Of a stretch of DNA of 64,000 bases, positions 21,755 to 34,079 are shown in pieces. This DNA comes from Guillardia theta CCMP2712. Its lineage: Eukaryota > Cryptophyceae > Pyrenomonadales > Geminigeraceae. A program made the position numbers and the translations under genes. The stretch is taken from contig NW_005434655.1 in the NCBI RefSeq assembly GCF_000315625.1, positions 884,259 through 948,258 on the forward strand. The letters are read 5' to 3'. The notes beneath the pieces are model-generated. The model worked only from the letters and a program-made list of their open reading frames with translations, was not told where the DNA came from and ran no database searches. The first letter of the stretch is position 1. The number at the start of each line of letters is the position of its first letter.

Positions 21755-22936
21755 AAGAAGCAGGAGAAGCAGGAGGAGAAGATGATGATGAGGAACTCGG
21801 TGCGCACGTACAACATTCGGAGCGAGGACTTTTCTTCCTCCCGGCGGGCGGATCCTGTTGAGAGAAGGTAAGGAGACAAAGAGGGTGGAGGGGTTGGACC
21901 TGTCCTCTCCACTTATCAAATGCTCGGGGACTTGAAGGCCGCCGACGGGGATCTCTTTCTATACGCGAGAAGTCAGTTTGACAAGGCTGGTCAACGGAGC
22001 TTGTCAGGACCGTTGTCTGCACCAGGTGGTGGTCAAAGTGCCGCATCTGCTTCTTAACGACAAGCTGAGTCGACGCCTGATGGTTCTGTCGGTCCAGCAT
22101 CAGCCTCTGCCCTTTCGACCTCGCGCCCCACCTTGTACAGATCTGAGAACTCAGTCGTGTATGGGGAGACCTTCGGTTGGTCGACCTGCAAAGAGAGACG
22201 ATGAGGAGCAGGATACAGCTGGAGACGGTGAAGGGTAGGTGTTTAGGAAATGGGAGAATGAGGATGAGAAGGAGGAGGAGGAGGAGGAGAAGGAGGAGGA
22301 GGAGGAGGAGCAGGGAAATGAGAGCAATGGTTTAGGCGTTGGGTAATGTGGAGGGTAAGAAAGGAATAGCGTGCCTGCAAGCCAGTCCCGAGCATGTCTG
22401 GAGGCTTACACGTCCTCGTCTTAGTTTGGAGACGCCAGTTGGGTCGACCATCGCTGAAGGGATTCTCTGAGGAGAGCGGATCTCCTACCCCAGGGCGGAA
22501 GGAAGCCATGGAGTTGAACGAGAATGGAGGAGAGAAGGAGAGAAGGAGAGAAGGAGGGAAGGAGAGAAGGACCAGAAAGTGAGATGAGGGACAAGATGCG
22601 CAAGGAAAAGAGGACGGAGAACCCGCAGGAGAGACAGGTAGAAGAGAGCGTCTGAGAGAGGGTTTGGGCAGTTCCAGTTGTGGTCCAATGGGAGGAGGGA
22701 AAAAAGGGGTGGAGGTGTCAGATGAAGGAGATCAAGGCGGTAGAGGGCAGTCGAGCAGGAGGGAGGGGAAGGAGGAGACAGGAGGAGGAGGAGGAGGAGG
22801 AGGAGGAGGAGGAGGAGGAGGAGAAGCCATCCTGTATTGTGTCGACAAGCATGTTCAACCTCTCACGCCATGGTCAACGGTCGGGCTGTTGAGGCGGGCC
22901 TGTAAGATTTTTATCATTGCCGGGCCAGGCCGGGCC
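21561..22936. other. Unresolved region with GAT and GGA microsatellites
   Basis: Contains a gat run (21713-21752), gga runs (22266-22310, 22780-22823) and ggagagaag repeats (22530-22570). Some open frames look partly coding (plus DGDLFLYARSQFDKAGQ near 21940), but frames compete and no exon chain could be fixed. It may include 5' exons of the minus-strand gene at 20215-21560. Confidence 0.35.
22780..22823. repeat. GGA trinucleotide repeat
   Basis: About 14 ggagga units lie just upstream of the beta-helix gene. Confidence 0.85.
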
Positions 22937-26365
<3,429 letters not shown>

Positions 26366-26493
26366 GAGTGTCGCAGAGTGTTTGAAGCCGGGCAAGCGGC
26401 GGAGGCGATGCTGAAGTCGACGATTTGACGAGACGAGATCTGACTAGCATGACATTGCAAACAAGAAGCGGATGAGGGGCTTTGATTGTGTTT

Positions 26494-28788
26494 TCACTGA
26501 TATTGGTCATACTCTTTGAAATCATCCATCGTGGCCTTCTTCTTCTTCTTCTCTTGCAGCTGTAAAACAACATCTCTCACGCATGTAACCAGCACAACCT
26601 GCACTTCACACACCAGAGCGTACTCGTCAAACACTGGAACTTTCGTGCCGATCTTGTCGTCTACACCAGGCGTCACATGTCACGGAACGGTGTCAAGAGC
26701 AGGAACCTTTTCCTGTGTAGACCCTGACGAACTTGGGGCGACTTTCTCGCGCTTGAGCTCGTTCCTGAGGAGGCAGCAGCATGAGAGCACGCGACGTTTA
26801 CCCTCTTGCTTCACCCTCTCCTTGCGGATCTCTTCCTTCCTAATTCTCCGCATCTCCTCGTCGTCCTGAGGGGCCGTCAGACTTTAGCGGCAACGACGAG
26901 GCTGTGCTCGCCTTCCTGCCTTCCAGCGCGAGATCGAACGGGAGAGCATTCAGTCGCTCGTTCCCCAGCTTGACGGCAGCTGAGGGAACGAGGAGGTCAA
27001 GAGCGTCAAACGCTGTGACAGCTAACATGTCAGACCTGATCGTCCTTCCTGGGAACTTTCTTTTGCTTGACCAGACGAGATTTTCTTGTTGGTTTTTTTT
27101 TCCCCATTCTTCTGCAAGGGAGGAGATGAGGAGGATTGCAATCAGAATGAGCTGTTACCTTGGGTTTGCTGGATGGTAGTTTTTCCTCTTCCTTTAGCTT
27201 GACACTCTCCACTCGGCCCTGAGCTTGATCGGGCTCTCTCCACTCCAACTCCTTCTCCACTAGATCCACATCACTGAGAAAGTCTTCGCGGCTCGACGGC
27301 AAGTCAGCTGGAGGAGTCTTTGGAGCCTTTTCCTCTTGAGCCGTTTTCCCTAACGCAACTTCCTTAGCTTCCTCCAAAGTTCTCATGAAATTCTCTCGTG
27401 CAATTTCTCGCTGGGCATCAGTCAGCATGAGACGTCTGAGATGTCACAAAACTCGAACACCTTCTTCATCTTCTCAGCATCCTTCTTCGCCTTCTCCTTC
27501 CTGCAGGCAGCCGTCAACTCGGCTACCAAGAGTTCTTCCCTCCTACATCATCGTCTCCTTTGACTTAGGCGGAGGTTTGCTGTCAATACGTCAGCGCGAG
27601 AAGCCATGGACGCTAAGAGCCGACCATGGCATCCCGATGTCTCGCAGGTTCGACAGACTGGCAGGCAGATGAACGCGTTTGATGCCCGTGTCCGGCTCGA
27701 AGAACCTCTCGTCCACTTCAGGCTTGTCCACCTACCACCAACACCATATGAGCAAACCAGGCGAAGAAAGTCAAGACGCAAAAATGCCTTCATCCTCCTT
27801 CTCTCTCTCCCTCTCTCATCCCTCCATTTCCCTCCTTCTCTCGTCTTCTCCTCTCGTCTTGTCCTCACACCTTTTTCCAGAACTCGATCTCGGCAGAGGG
27901 AGTGCTGCTGGAAGACAGGACGTCGTCGAAGTGTCTTCGCCTCGCACGATCCTTCACTTGCTCGAACGGATCCTCAAGGCCCTTCCGCTGCATCTCTTCC
28001 TCCTCTCTGCATCATAAGATTCACAACACACAGCAGACGTTAACATTTTGCTTGTGCCTGAAATGCTCACAGTAGCACAAAATCTTTCCGCAAGATTCAC
28101 AGGGCTTTCCTTTAATCTCCTCGAGGTCTCCCTGTAGCCACCAGTCGTTCCGCTTCCCTTCCTCATGCAGAGCCTTCGACTGAGCCTGTAGCTGAATCTC
28201 CTTGGCTCTCTCAACTCTCCTGAACATGCACACGTCAAACTCCACTCTCGATCCCAACAATCTTCACCGAAATCCCTTCACTTCCTCCACTGCCATGCTC
28301 GCCTGCTTCATGATCTTCGCTTCTTGGGCGACGGTCTTGAAGTCAGGGTTGTCAAAGACAGGTATTCCGATCTCATGCAGCCTCGTGAAGTTGTGACTGT
28401 GAATCCCCAGCCCCGTGGACTCGCCTTCACTCGAGCGCGACAACAACGGAGCCTCATCCTCATCCGCCCCCCCCGAGCTTGTGCTGGGAGCATCAAGGCT
28501 CTCATCAGGTGTTGCTATGCTCGACTCCTCCTCGTGACCGCCAGCGATGCGGAGGAGCATCGGGATCGAAGCCTTGCAAGGAGCCCATGATTGGTCCCCG
28601 ACGCGAGGCCGAGGAGCTATCACACGCGTACTCTCGATGCTTCTCCTCCACGTGTCAACCAGGAGGCTCCCACCCTTGATCCTCATCGACGTCTCTAGCA
28701 TCAGGCCGACGCTCTTGTCTCCTGCTCCACACACCATGACGGTCACGACTATCGCCATCAGCTGCTTCAGCCCATGCGCCCCCTGCAT
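26494..28788 (-). CDS. Unknown secreted or organellar lysine/glutamate-rich protein with a small cysteine motif
   Basis: The ATG at 28788 starts a hydrophobic leader (MQGAHGLKQLMAIVVTVMV, then CGAG), so the protein probably enters the ER or a plastid. Exon 1 continues through IPVFDNPDFKTVAQEAK. A gtgaag intron leads to RVERAKEIQLQAQSKALHEE and the motif CESCGKILCYCEHF, which may bind one zinc. Later exons: EEEMQRKGLEDPFEQVKD, KPEVDERFFEPDTGIKRVH, LTDAQREIARENFMRTLEE, DDEEMRRIRKEEIRKERVK, and a basic tail LQEKKKKKATMDDFKEYDQY with stop at 26494-26496. The family was not recognised. An in-frame stop near 26690 before the last exons means the 3' junctions are uncertain. Charged helical composition suggests coiled coils. 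Confidence 0.55.
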
Positions 28789-29093
28789 GCCCGACAAGAA
28801 TTTGCGCGAGCTCTCCCCGGTGCCCCGGCGGACTCATCGGGGCCCAGGCCGAGGGAGACTGAGATACTACTGAGTGACTGAGTGACGTGAGAGTGACATT
28901 GGGGTAGGTTTCTCAGCAGCGGCTGCCCCCTAACCATGGCGACTGGCGGCGAGACAAGAGCGGAGGGAAGATAGAGGAGGCCTGAAGAACCATCAGACCA
29001 TCAACCAGTAGCCTCTCGAACCTCCTCTTCCCCCTGTCCTCCTCTGCTCCCTCCTGCTCTCTCTCGTTACATCACTGTTTGATATCGATCACA
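28789..29093. promoter_or_regulatory. Shared promoter region of divergent genes
   Basis: About 300 nt lie between the minus ATG (28788) and the plus ATG (29094). It contains gtgactgagtgacgtgagagtgac, with gtgac three times including one tgacgt core, and a CT-rich stretch just before the plus-strand start. No TATA box is evident. Confidence 0.4.
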
Positions 29094-30104
29094 ATGGATC
29101 CAAAGAAGTTGAAGTTCCTGGTGCAGGAGCTTGTTTCACACGAGATGCTTCCTTTGAAGAGAAAGATTTCAGAGCTTGAGTCGACGGTAAGCTCCTTGAG
29201 AGAAGGCCTGAACTCTTCTATCGCATCCGGTGTGGAGCAAGGAAATATTATGAAAGCCGACGAGCAAGCGAGTGAAATGGAACGCTTGGACGAACCGCAC
29301 GAAGAAATCACGAGCAACTTGTCACAAGTTATAGATCCTAAGGGAAATCTCATCAATCTCTGCACCCGGAACTCTCTTGAGATGCCCGTATTCAAAACGA
29401 CTCGTGCAGGGCCTGACCATGAGCCTCAGTTTTCCTGCACTGTGACCATAGGGCAACAAACCTTTTATGGGTCTCAGCAGCCTACGAAGAAGTTGGCAGA
29501 GAAAGAAGCGAGCAAGCAGGCAGTAGAGGGCCTGTTTGAAGCTGGCAGCGGCATCGTGCGAAGTCCCTTGGTCAACAGCCGTCTAGTTGAAGAATCGGCG
29601 AAATCTCAAACTCAGACTTGTCCTATCACCAGCTGTCGACCTCAAAACCAACCCGTGCGAGAAAATGTGAGAGAGACAGACTTTATCAATCAAGGTTGGA
29701 TGCTGCAGGTGCTGGTAGACGCAGACAACAGTGCGAATATCCTTCCGCACATCAGCAACTGGATCAAGAGCAAGCCTAGGAAGCTGGGTGGCAGAATCTC
29801 CATCGACGTGTTCTGCAATAGACATTTCTCTGGGCTCAAACCCGAAAATTTCACTTTTCATTTCGCTTCAGGAATGCGAGAAGCTGCTGATCATGAGATG
29901 TCTTTTTTCGCCGGGAAGCGCCTCTATCAGTGGAAGGACTCCAAGGTGGTAGTGCTTGTAATCTCCAAGGACTCAGCGATCGAGAACACGGTTGAGATGC
30001 TGAAAAGAGAAGAAATACTTGCTCTCTTCGAATCACCCTGTCAGATTTCATCTCAGGATGGAGTTGAGTCGATCTTCCGAAATTTGTGTGATACCGTGAC
30101 CTGA
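29094..30104 (+). CDS. Double-stranded RNA-binding protein with NYN/PIN-like C-terminal domain
   Basis: A single exon of 336 residues, started at the first ATG in frame (MDPKKLKFLVQEL). A short coiled coil (SELESTVSSLREGL) precedes a dsRBD at about residues 85-150. Its features are NLINLCTRN, the beta strands FSCTVTIGQQTFYG and the helix KKLAEKEASKQAVEGL, the classic KKxAEKxAAxxAL signature. After a linker comes a second domain starting LQVLVDADNSANILPHI, with SIDVFCN, ADHEMSFFAGKRLYQW and KVVVLVISKDSAIENTVEM. The early VDADN acidic pair and the late VISKD..IEN strand resemble NYN/PIN-fold nucleases, which use a cluster of aspartates. A dsRNA-directed nuclease or RNA-silencing factor is therefore possible but not shown. 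It is intronless, unlike most neighbours, and divergent from the gene at 26494-28788. Confidence 0.75.
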   Translation: MDPKKLKFLVQELVSHEMLPLKRKISELESTVSSLREGLNSSIASGVEQGNIMKADEQASEMERLDEPHEEITSNLSQVIDPKGNLINLCTRNSLEMPVFKTTRAGPDHEPQFSCTVTIGQQTFYGSQQPTKKLAEKEASKQAVEGLFEAGSGIVRSPLVNSRLVEESAKSQTQTCPITSCRPQNQPVRENVRETDFINQGWMLQVLVDADNSANILPHISNWIKSKPRKLGGRISIDVFCNRHFSGLKPENFTFHFASGMREAADHEMSFFAGKRLYQWKDSKVVVLVISKDSAIENTVEMLKREEILALFESPCQISSQDGVESIFRNLCDTVT

Positions 30105-30276
30105 ACTTGAGGCTGTCAACAAGAAGCAAGGGCCAAATAGGGATGGAAATCACAAATATTATTGCTTAAACAATTTATTGAAAAATATCTACAAATCAAA
30201 CCACTGATTTTAACTTTAGGACAGCGTTTGGAATTAAGTTTACGTATGAACTTGAGATGAGAAAAAGAAGCAACAT

Positions 30277-30819
30277 TCAATTTGTTGATTGGATTTGAAC
30301 AAAATTATCTGCATCATCCAGCACAACACTGGCTTCCGAAGTATAGAGCAGACAAGCCTTGTTGGGATCAAAGTTGTGCAGTTTCGAAATCTCGTCCTCT
30401 ACGTGAGCGGGGTGGGAACCAAACATATCTCCCGACGATCGCGAGTGCTTCATGCCCGATCCTGAGCATTCACAATGCCCCCTTGAATTCAAGTTCTGAT
30501 GTGACTTTGACTTCTTCAACTCATCAGAAGGGCAGTCATGGAGAGAAAGGAGCTCTAGTTTGATCCCGTCAATAGCCTTGGGGGTCGCTCGTTTGCTTTT
30601 GAAGGAGTCACTTGACACGGTATGATCAGATGCAGCAGATGATGCCCTTTCCATTGTCTGTGTCAACTTTGTTTCTTCCAGACTTAACCTCGGTCTCGTT
30701 CTTCCCTGGCTCATCAGCCATCTTGCAGCCTTCTGACTGCCACAGCAATTGCGAAGCTCTTCGAAAAAGTAAACATCTGCAATGCGTGCACGCGCAGCTG
30801 ACATTCCTGTTCCACTCAT
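30277..30819 (-). CDS. Small hypothetical protein, single exon
   Basis: An open frame of 180 codons from ATG 30819 (MSGTGMSAARARIADVYF) to a stop at 30277-30279. The N-terminal part VYFFEELRNCCGSQKAARWL is probably helical. The rest is Ser/His/Lys-rich and likely disordered (SHQNLNSRGHCECSGSGMKH). Composition and sustained sense suggest a real gene. No family was recognised. It is convergent with the dsRBD gene, leaving about 170 nt between stop codons. Confidence 0.55.
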   Translation of the reverse strand: MSGTGMSAARARIADVYFFEELRNCCGSQKAARWLMSQGRTRPRLSLEETKLTQTMERASSAASDHTVSSDSFKSKRATPKAIDGIKLELLSLHDCPSDELKKSKSHQNLNSRGHCECSGSGMKHSRSSGDMFGSHPAHVEDEISKLHNFDPNKACLLYTSEASVVLDDADNFVQIQSTN

Positions 30820-30849
30820 TGTTGCACTGTTCTGCACGCTATCATGCAA

Positions 30850-31659
30850 GTTTTCCGATAAGAATTAGGATTGTTCTTGTAAGGTGACTCAAGCACACGC
30901 TTCACCAAGCATACGCTTCACTGGCCTCAGGTGTACTTTCTCGTCCTCTCTTGGTCCTGAAGCAACAGACACTTACTGTCCGCTGTACAGGCTTCGAATG
31001 AACACGTTGGGTAGACCCCCTTTCTTCTCCTCCTTTCCTACCCCTCACTGGGCTACCCTGTCTTGATAGTTTGCTCTACGCTGCTACTGTTGCTCAGAAC
31101 CTCTTCAGTAGCATGGAGGGGAACGCCGCGACAGTCAAACCGTATGGATAAAAGTGCTTACACACTGGCTTACACAATGAATTCCGAAACGACGTACTTT
31201 CAGATCATACAGTCAATTAGGTTTTAGAATGGTACATTTTCCAAAGTTACAGATACAAGATGGCCTGTCTAAAATATATTTCGAATCTGTATATTATTAG
31301 TTGTTTTATACAAAATACTTTTTTGCACGATTCCAAATTTGAAATCATCCTCTATATTTTGAATTTTTTCAAGAAATATCCTGTTAAAAAAGTTTGTTTA
31401 CGAGGCTTTCTTTCAACTCAATTGATCACTAGACTTGCTGACATAAATTCGAAGGCTTGCAACCCCTTCACTACCTGGTGGTAGGGTACTTCCTGTGGAT
31501 TCACCACGGTAGGTGGTGTCATCGGATGCTTGTCATCAAACCGTTACATTTTCCGTTGCAGCAATGATTCAAGTCCCGGATCACTGCTCGGCAATGTCAT
31601 AATTGCACTTCAAGAGTCTCTTCCTGCTCTTTAGACGATGGACTCGGGACTCTTCAAGA
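30850..31659. other. AT-rich intergenic region
   Basis: No gene was recognised. 31180-31400 is markedly AT-rich compared with the window. The stretch precedes the GC-rich island, giving a sharp composition change. Confidence 0.5.
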
Positions 31660-32240
31660 CCTTCCAGGCTTGACAGCCCTACATCTGGCGGCACTCTACT
31701 GCTGGGGGCACCTGGACTCGCCCGGCCGACGGACGGTGCGCGGCCGCGGGCCGCATCATGGCATCAGGCCCGCCGCCCGCGGCGGGCCGGGCTGGGCCCA
31801 CGCGGGGCCAGTAGTGTACGCCTGAGTCACCGGACGACTTCGCTAGGGCCGCACGGTGACCCCGCCCCCGCGACCGTACCCGCCGGGCCCCGGCGTCAGC
31901 CGTGAGGCTCATCAGTGCCGCCGGCGGTGACCCGGCTACCCGGCGGAGGCACTGCAGTGAACTTGGAAAGTTCCTCGGAAGCCGCTGAGCCTCCGGCCTG
32001 CCACGGTTCGCCGCGAGGCTGAGTCTTTCCAGGTTTGACCCTGACGGCTGCTTTCGCACTGGCCAGGCCACACGGCGAGAAGAGAAAAGACAGCGAGAAC
32101 CAACGGCCCTTACTAATGATTCGGCCCACTGCTGTCCCCCAGACATGTGTGGGGATAGTGCCGGGCCCGGGACGACGAGCCCGGCGTGCTGAGTCCGATC
32201 AGTAGAGGATCATTGATGACGGAGGACGGCAGTCCGCTTT
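31660..32240. repeat. GC-rich island with copy of a dispersed repeat
   Basis: Composition jumps to strings of ggccg/cccgg (31730-32000). The end carries the aggccacacggcgagaagag motif (32065-32104) shared with 14061-14104 and 37169-37199. Phrases such as gacccggctacccgg resemble the islands at 45.4, 50.0 and 63.4 kb. Predicted open frames are GC artefacts. Confidence 0.6.
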
Positions 32241-32624
32241 TGCCGTGCCATGCTGCCTCACAGTGATGATGGACTCGGGAAGTGAGAGCGGATCTTCACG
32301 CTTCCCTTGTCGCTGTTCCCTCGCTCTCGCCGTCACCACCAAAATGAAAGTGGTGAGTAGGCGCATTTCCCCTTATTTACACGCCATTTCAAAAAAGCCC
32401 TGACACCGTCGCCGGCACAGCCCACAAAGGTAGCCTGGCTGAGATCATTTGTAGTATCAGAGAGGACTGGGTGAGGATAATAGGAAGGGCCTGTCAAAGC
32501 TGCTCAATCATCTAAAGGTGCAGGCAAGGACAAGTTACTTGATCTCTTGGGGAGGGAGGGGACAAGTTCCCGCAGGAAGAACGTCTGTCGGTACAAACTC
32601 GGAAGACTGTAACAAGACCGAGTG
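32241..32624. other. Intergenic, possible lone start exon
   Basis: No gene was placed. At 32343-32357 a short ATG AAA GTG sits directly before a gtgagt donor, with a TC-rich leader, like the two-codon first exon of the ZIP gene. No downstream plus-strand exon was found, so it is not annotated as a gene. Confidence 0.3.
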
Positions 32625-33851
32625 TCATACCCATCTTTCCTCCCTCACAGACTCGTTGGAGACCTGATTGCTCATGCGGCAGCTCATCCAAGAGGTGAAG
32701 AGTTTGAGCTTCTCGGGTGAAAAGTTTGTCTCAGACAGGTAGAACTTGGGTCCGACCCACCTGATAGCAAGAGCATCGTGGTTTGAGACAGAAGAAACAA
32801 AGCATCCTCCGTGGGATGAAAGAAGGAAAAGCATGGAGAAAGCGGGAGGAGGGAATAAAACAAAGGAGATGAAGGAGAGGTAGAGGAAGGGACGATAGAG
32901 GACGAGGAGGTAGAGAAAGGGCAGGTAGAGGAAGGGCAGGTAGAGTACGGGGAGGTAGAGCAAGGGACGATAGAGGACGAGGAGGTAGAGAAAGGGCAGG
33001 TAGAGCGAGGGCAGGTAGAGGAAGGGCAGGTAGAGGAAGGGGGGGTAGAGGAAGGGACGATAGAGGACGAGGAGGTAGGGAAAGGGCAGGTAGAGTACGG
33101 GGAGGTAGAGCAAGGGGCGATAGAGTACGGGGAGGTAGAGTACGGGGAGGTAGAGGAAGGGACGATAGAGGACGAGGAGGTAGCGGAAAGGGAGGCAGAG
33201 GAAGGGGAGGTAGAGGAAGGGGCGATAGAGTACGGGGAGGCAGAGGAAGGGGAGGTAGAGGAAGGGGAGGTAGAGCAAGGGGCGATAGAGTACGGGGAGG
33301 CAGAGGAAGGGGAGGTAGAGGAAGGGGAGGCAGAGGAAGGGGAGGTAGAGCAAGGGGAGGCAGAGGAAGGGGAGGTAGAGCAAGGGGCGATAGAGTACGG
33401 GGAGGTAGAGGAAGGGGAGGCAGAGGAAGGGGAGGTAGAGGAAGGGGAGGCAGAGGAAGGGGAGGTAGAGCAAGGGGCGATAGAGTACGGGGAGGTAGAG
33501 GAAGAAGGGAACACATTCGTAGACGTCAAGGTGAAGCAGAGGCACGGAATCTTCACCAGTTACTTGAAGACTCAAAGTGAAACCAAACTCGCTCCCACAC
33601 CTGAGCACCACCATTATCATCTCCACATTACAAGGCTCTTCCGACATCTGAACCTGAAAAACTATCTTCCTGCCGATTCCGATGGACGCCAGTCGTTCGC
33701 ACTCAGCCCTCAACTCAGCTGGAAGGAACTCGTGCAGGCGATGCTGTTGCACAGAAGCATCGGTCTGGTCTGCTTCGCCCTCGTCCTCGTCATCGTCGAA
33801 AAAGTCGTGCTGACCTCCACCTAGCCCCCAGCTGCTCTTCGATCCTGGCAT
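32625..33851 (-). CDS. Hypothetical protein interrupted by (or containing) a large minisatellite
   Basis: ATG 33851 opens MPGSKSSWGLGGGQHDFFDD, followed by an acidic stretch and a folded-looking part, HRLHEFLPAELRAECERLAS and EEPCNVEMIMVVLRCGSEF. The last part is ALAIRWVGPKFYLSETNF, PEKLKLFTSWMSCRMSNQV and a stop at 32625. Between them, 32880-33510 is a minisatellite that is open in all three minus frames, so it could be translated (a Leu/Pro-rich FLYLPFLCLP repeat) or spliced out. No perfect GT/AG pair keeps both flanks in phase, so this is unresolved. The family is unknown. Confidence 0.5.
   Translation of the reverse strand: MPGSKSSWGLGGGQHDFFDDDEDEGEADQTDASVQQHRLHEFLPAELRAECERLASIGIGRKIVFQVQMSEEPCNVEMIMVVLRCGSEFGFTLSLQVTGEDSVPLLHLDVYECVPFFLYLPVLYRPLLYLPFLCLPFLYLPFLCLPFLYLPVLYRPLLYLPFLCLPLLYLPFLCLPFLYLPFLCLPVLYRPLLYLPFLYLPFLCLPVLYRPFLYLPFLCLPFRYLLVLYRPFLYLPVLYLPVLYRPLLYLPVLYLPFPYLLVLYRPFLYPPFLYLPFLYLPSLYLPFLYLLVLYRPLLYLPVLYLPFLYLPFLYLLVLYRPFLYLSFISFVLFPPPAFSMLFLLSSHGGCFVSSVSNHDALAIRWVGPKFYLSETNFSPEKLKLFTSWMSCRMSNQVSNESVREERWV
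32880..33512. repeat. Minisatellite of 15-nt related units
   Basis: Units alternate between gcagaggaaggggag, gtagagcaaggggcg and atagagtacggggag types, forming higher-order repeats over about 630 nt. None has a stop on the minus strand. Confidence 0.9.
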
Positions 33852-33973
33852 GACACAAGGAAAGTTGACCCCCAGGATGCTTCTTATCCTCAGCTGAGGG
33901 AATCTAAAGCGTTAAGTTTCAGTCTGAGAGAGAGAACGGGAGGAAGGAGCACGAGATGAGTGGAGCGGGAGCT

Positions 33974-34079
33974 GTAGTTTGATGTCATGGTGTTGTTTGG
34001 ATCAGCATCAACATGTAGTTTGATGTCATGGTGTTGTTAGGATCAGCATCAACATGTAGTTTGATGTCATGGTGTCGTC
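33974..34079. repeat. 41-nt tandem repeat, 2.6 copies
   Basis: Copies start at 33974, 34015 and 34056 (gtagtttgatgtcatggtg...). They are nearly identical. The last partial copy reaches the proposed stop of the PAN-glycosyltransferase gene. Confidence 0.9.

Noticed and set aside
32684-33556. Proline/serine-rich proteins of 260-290 residues on the minus strand
   Set aside because: They are two other frames of the same minisatellite. Only one frame links to good flanking sequence.
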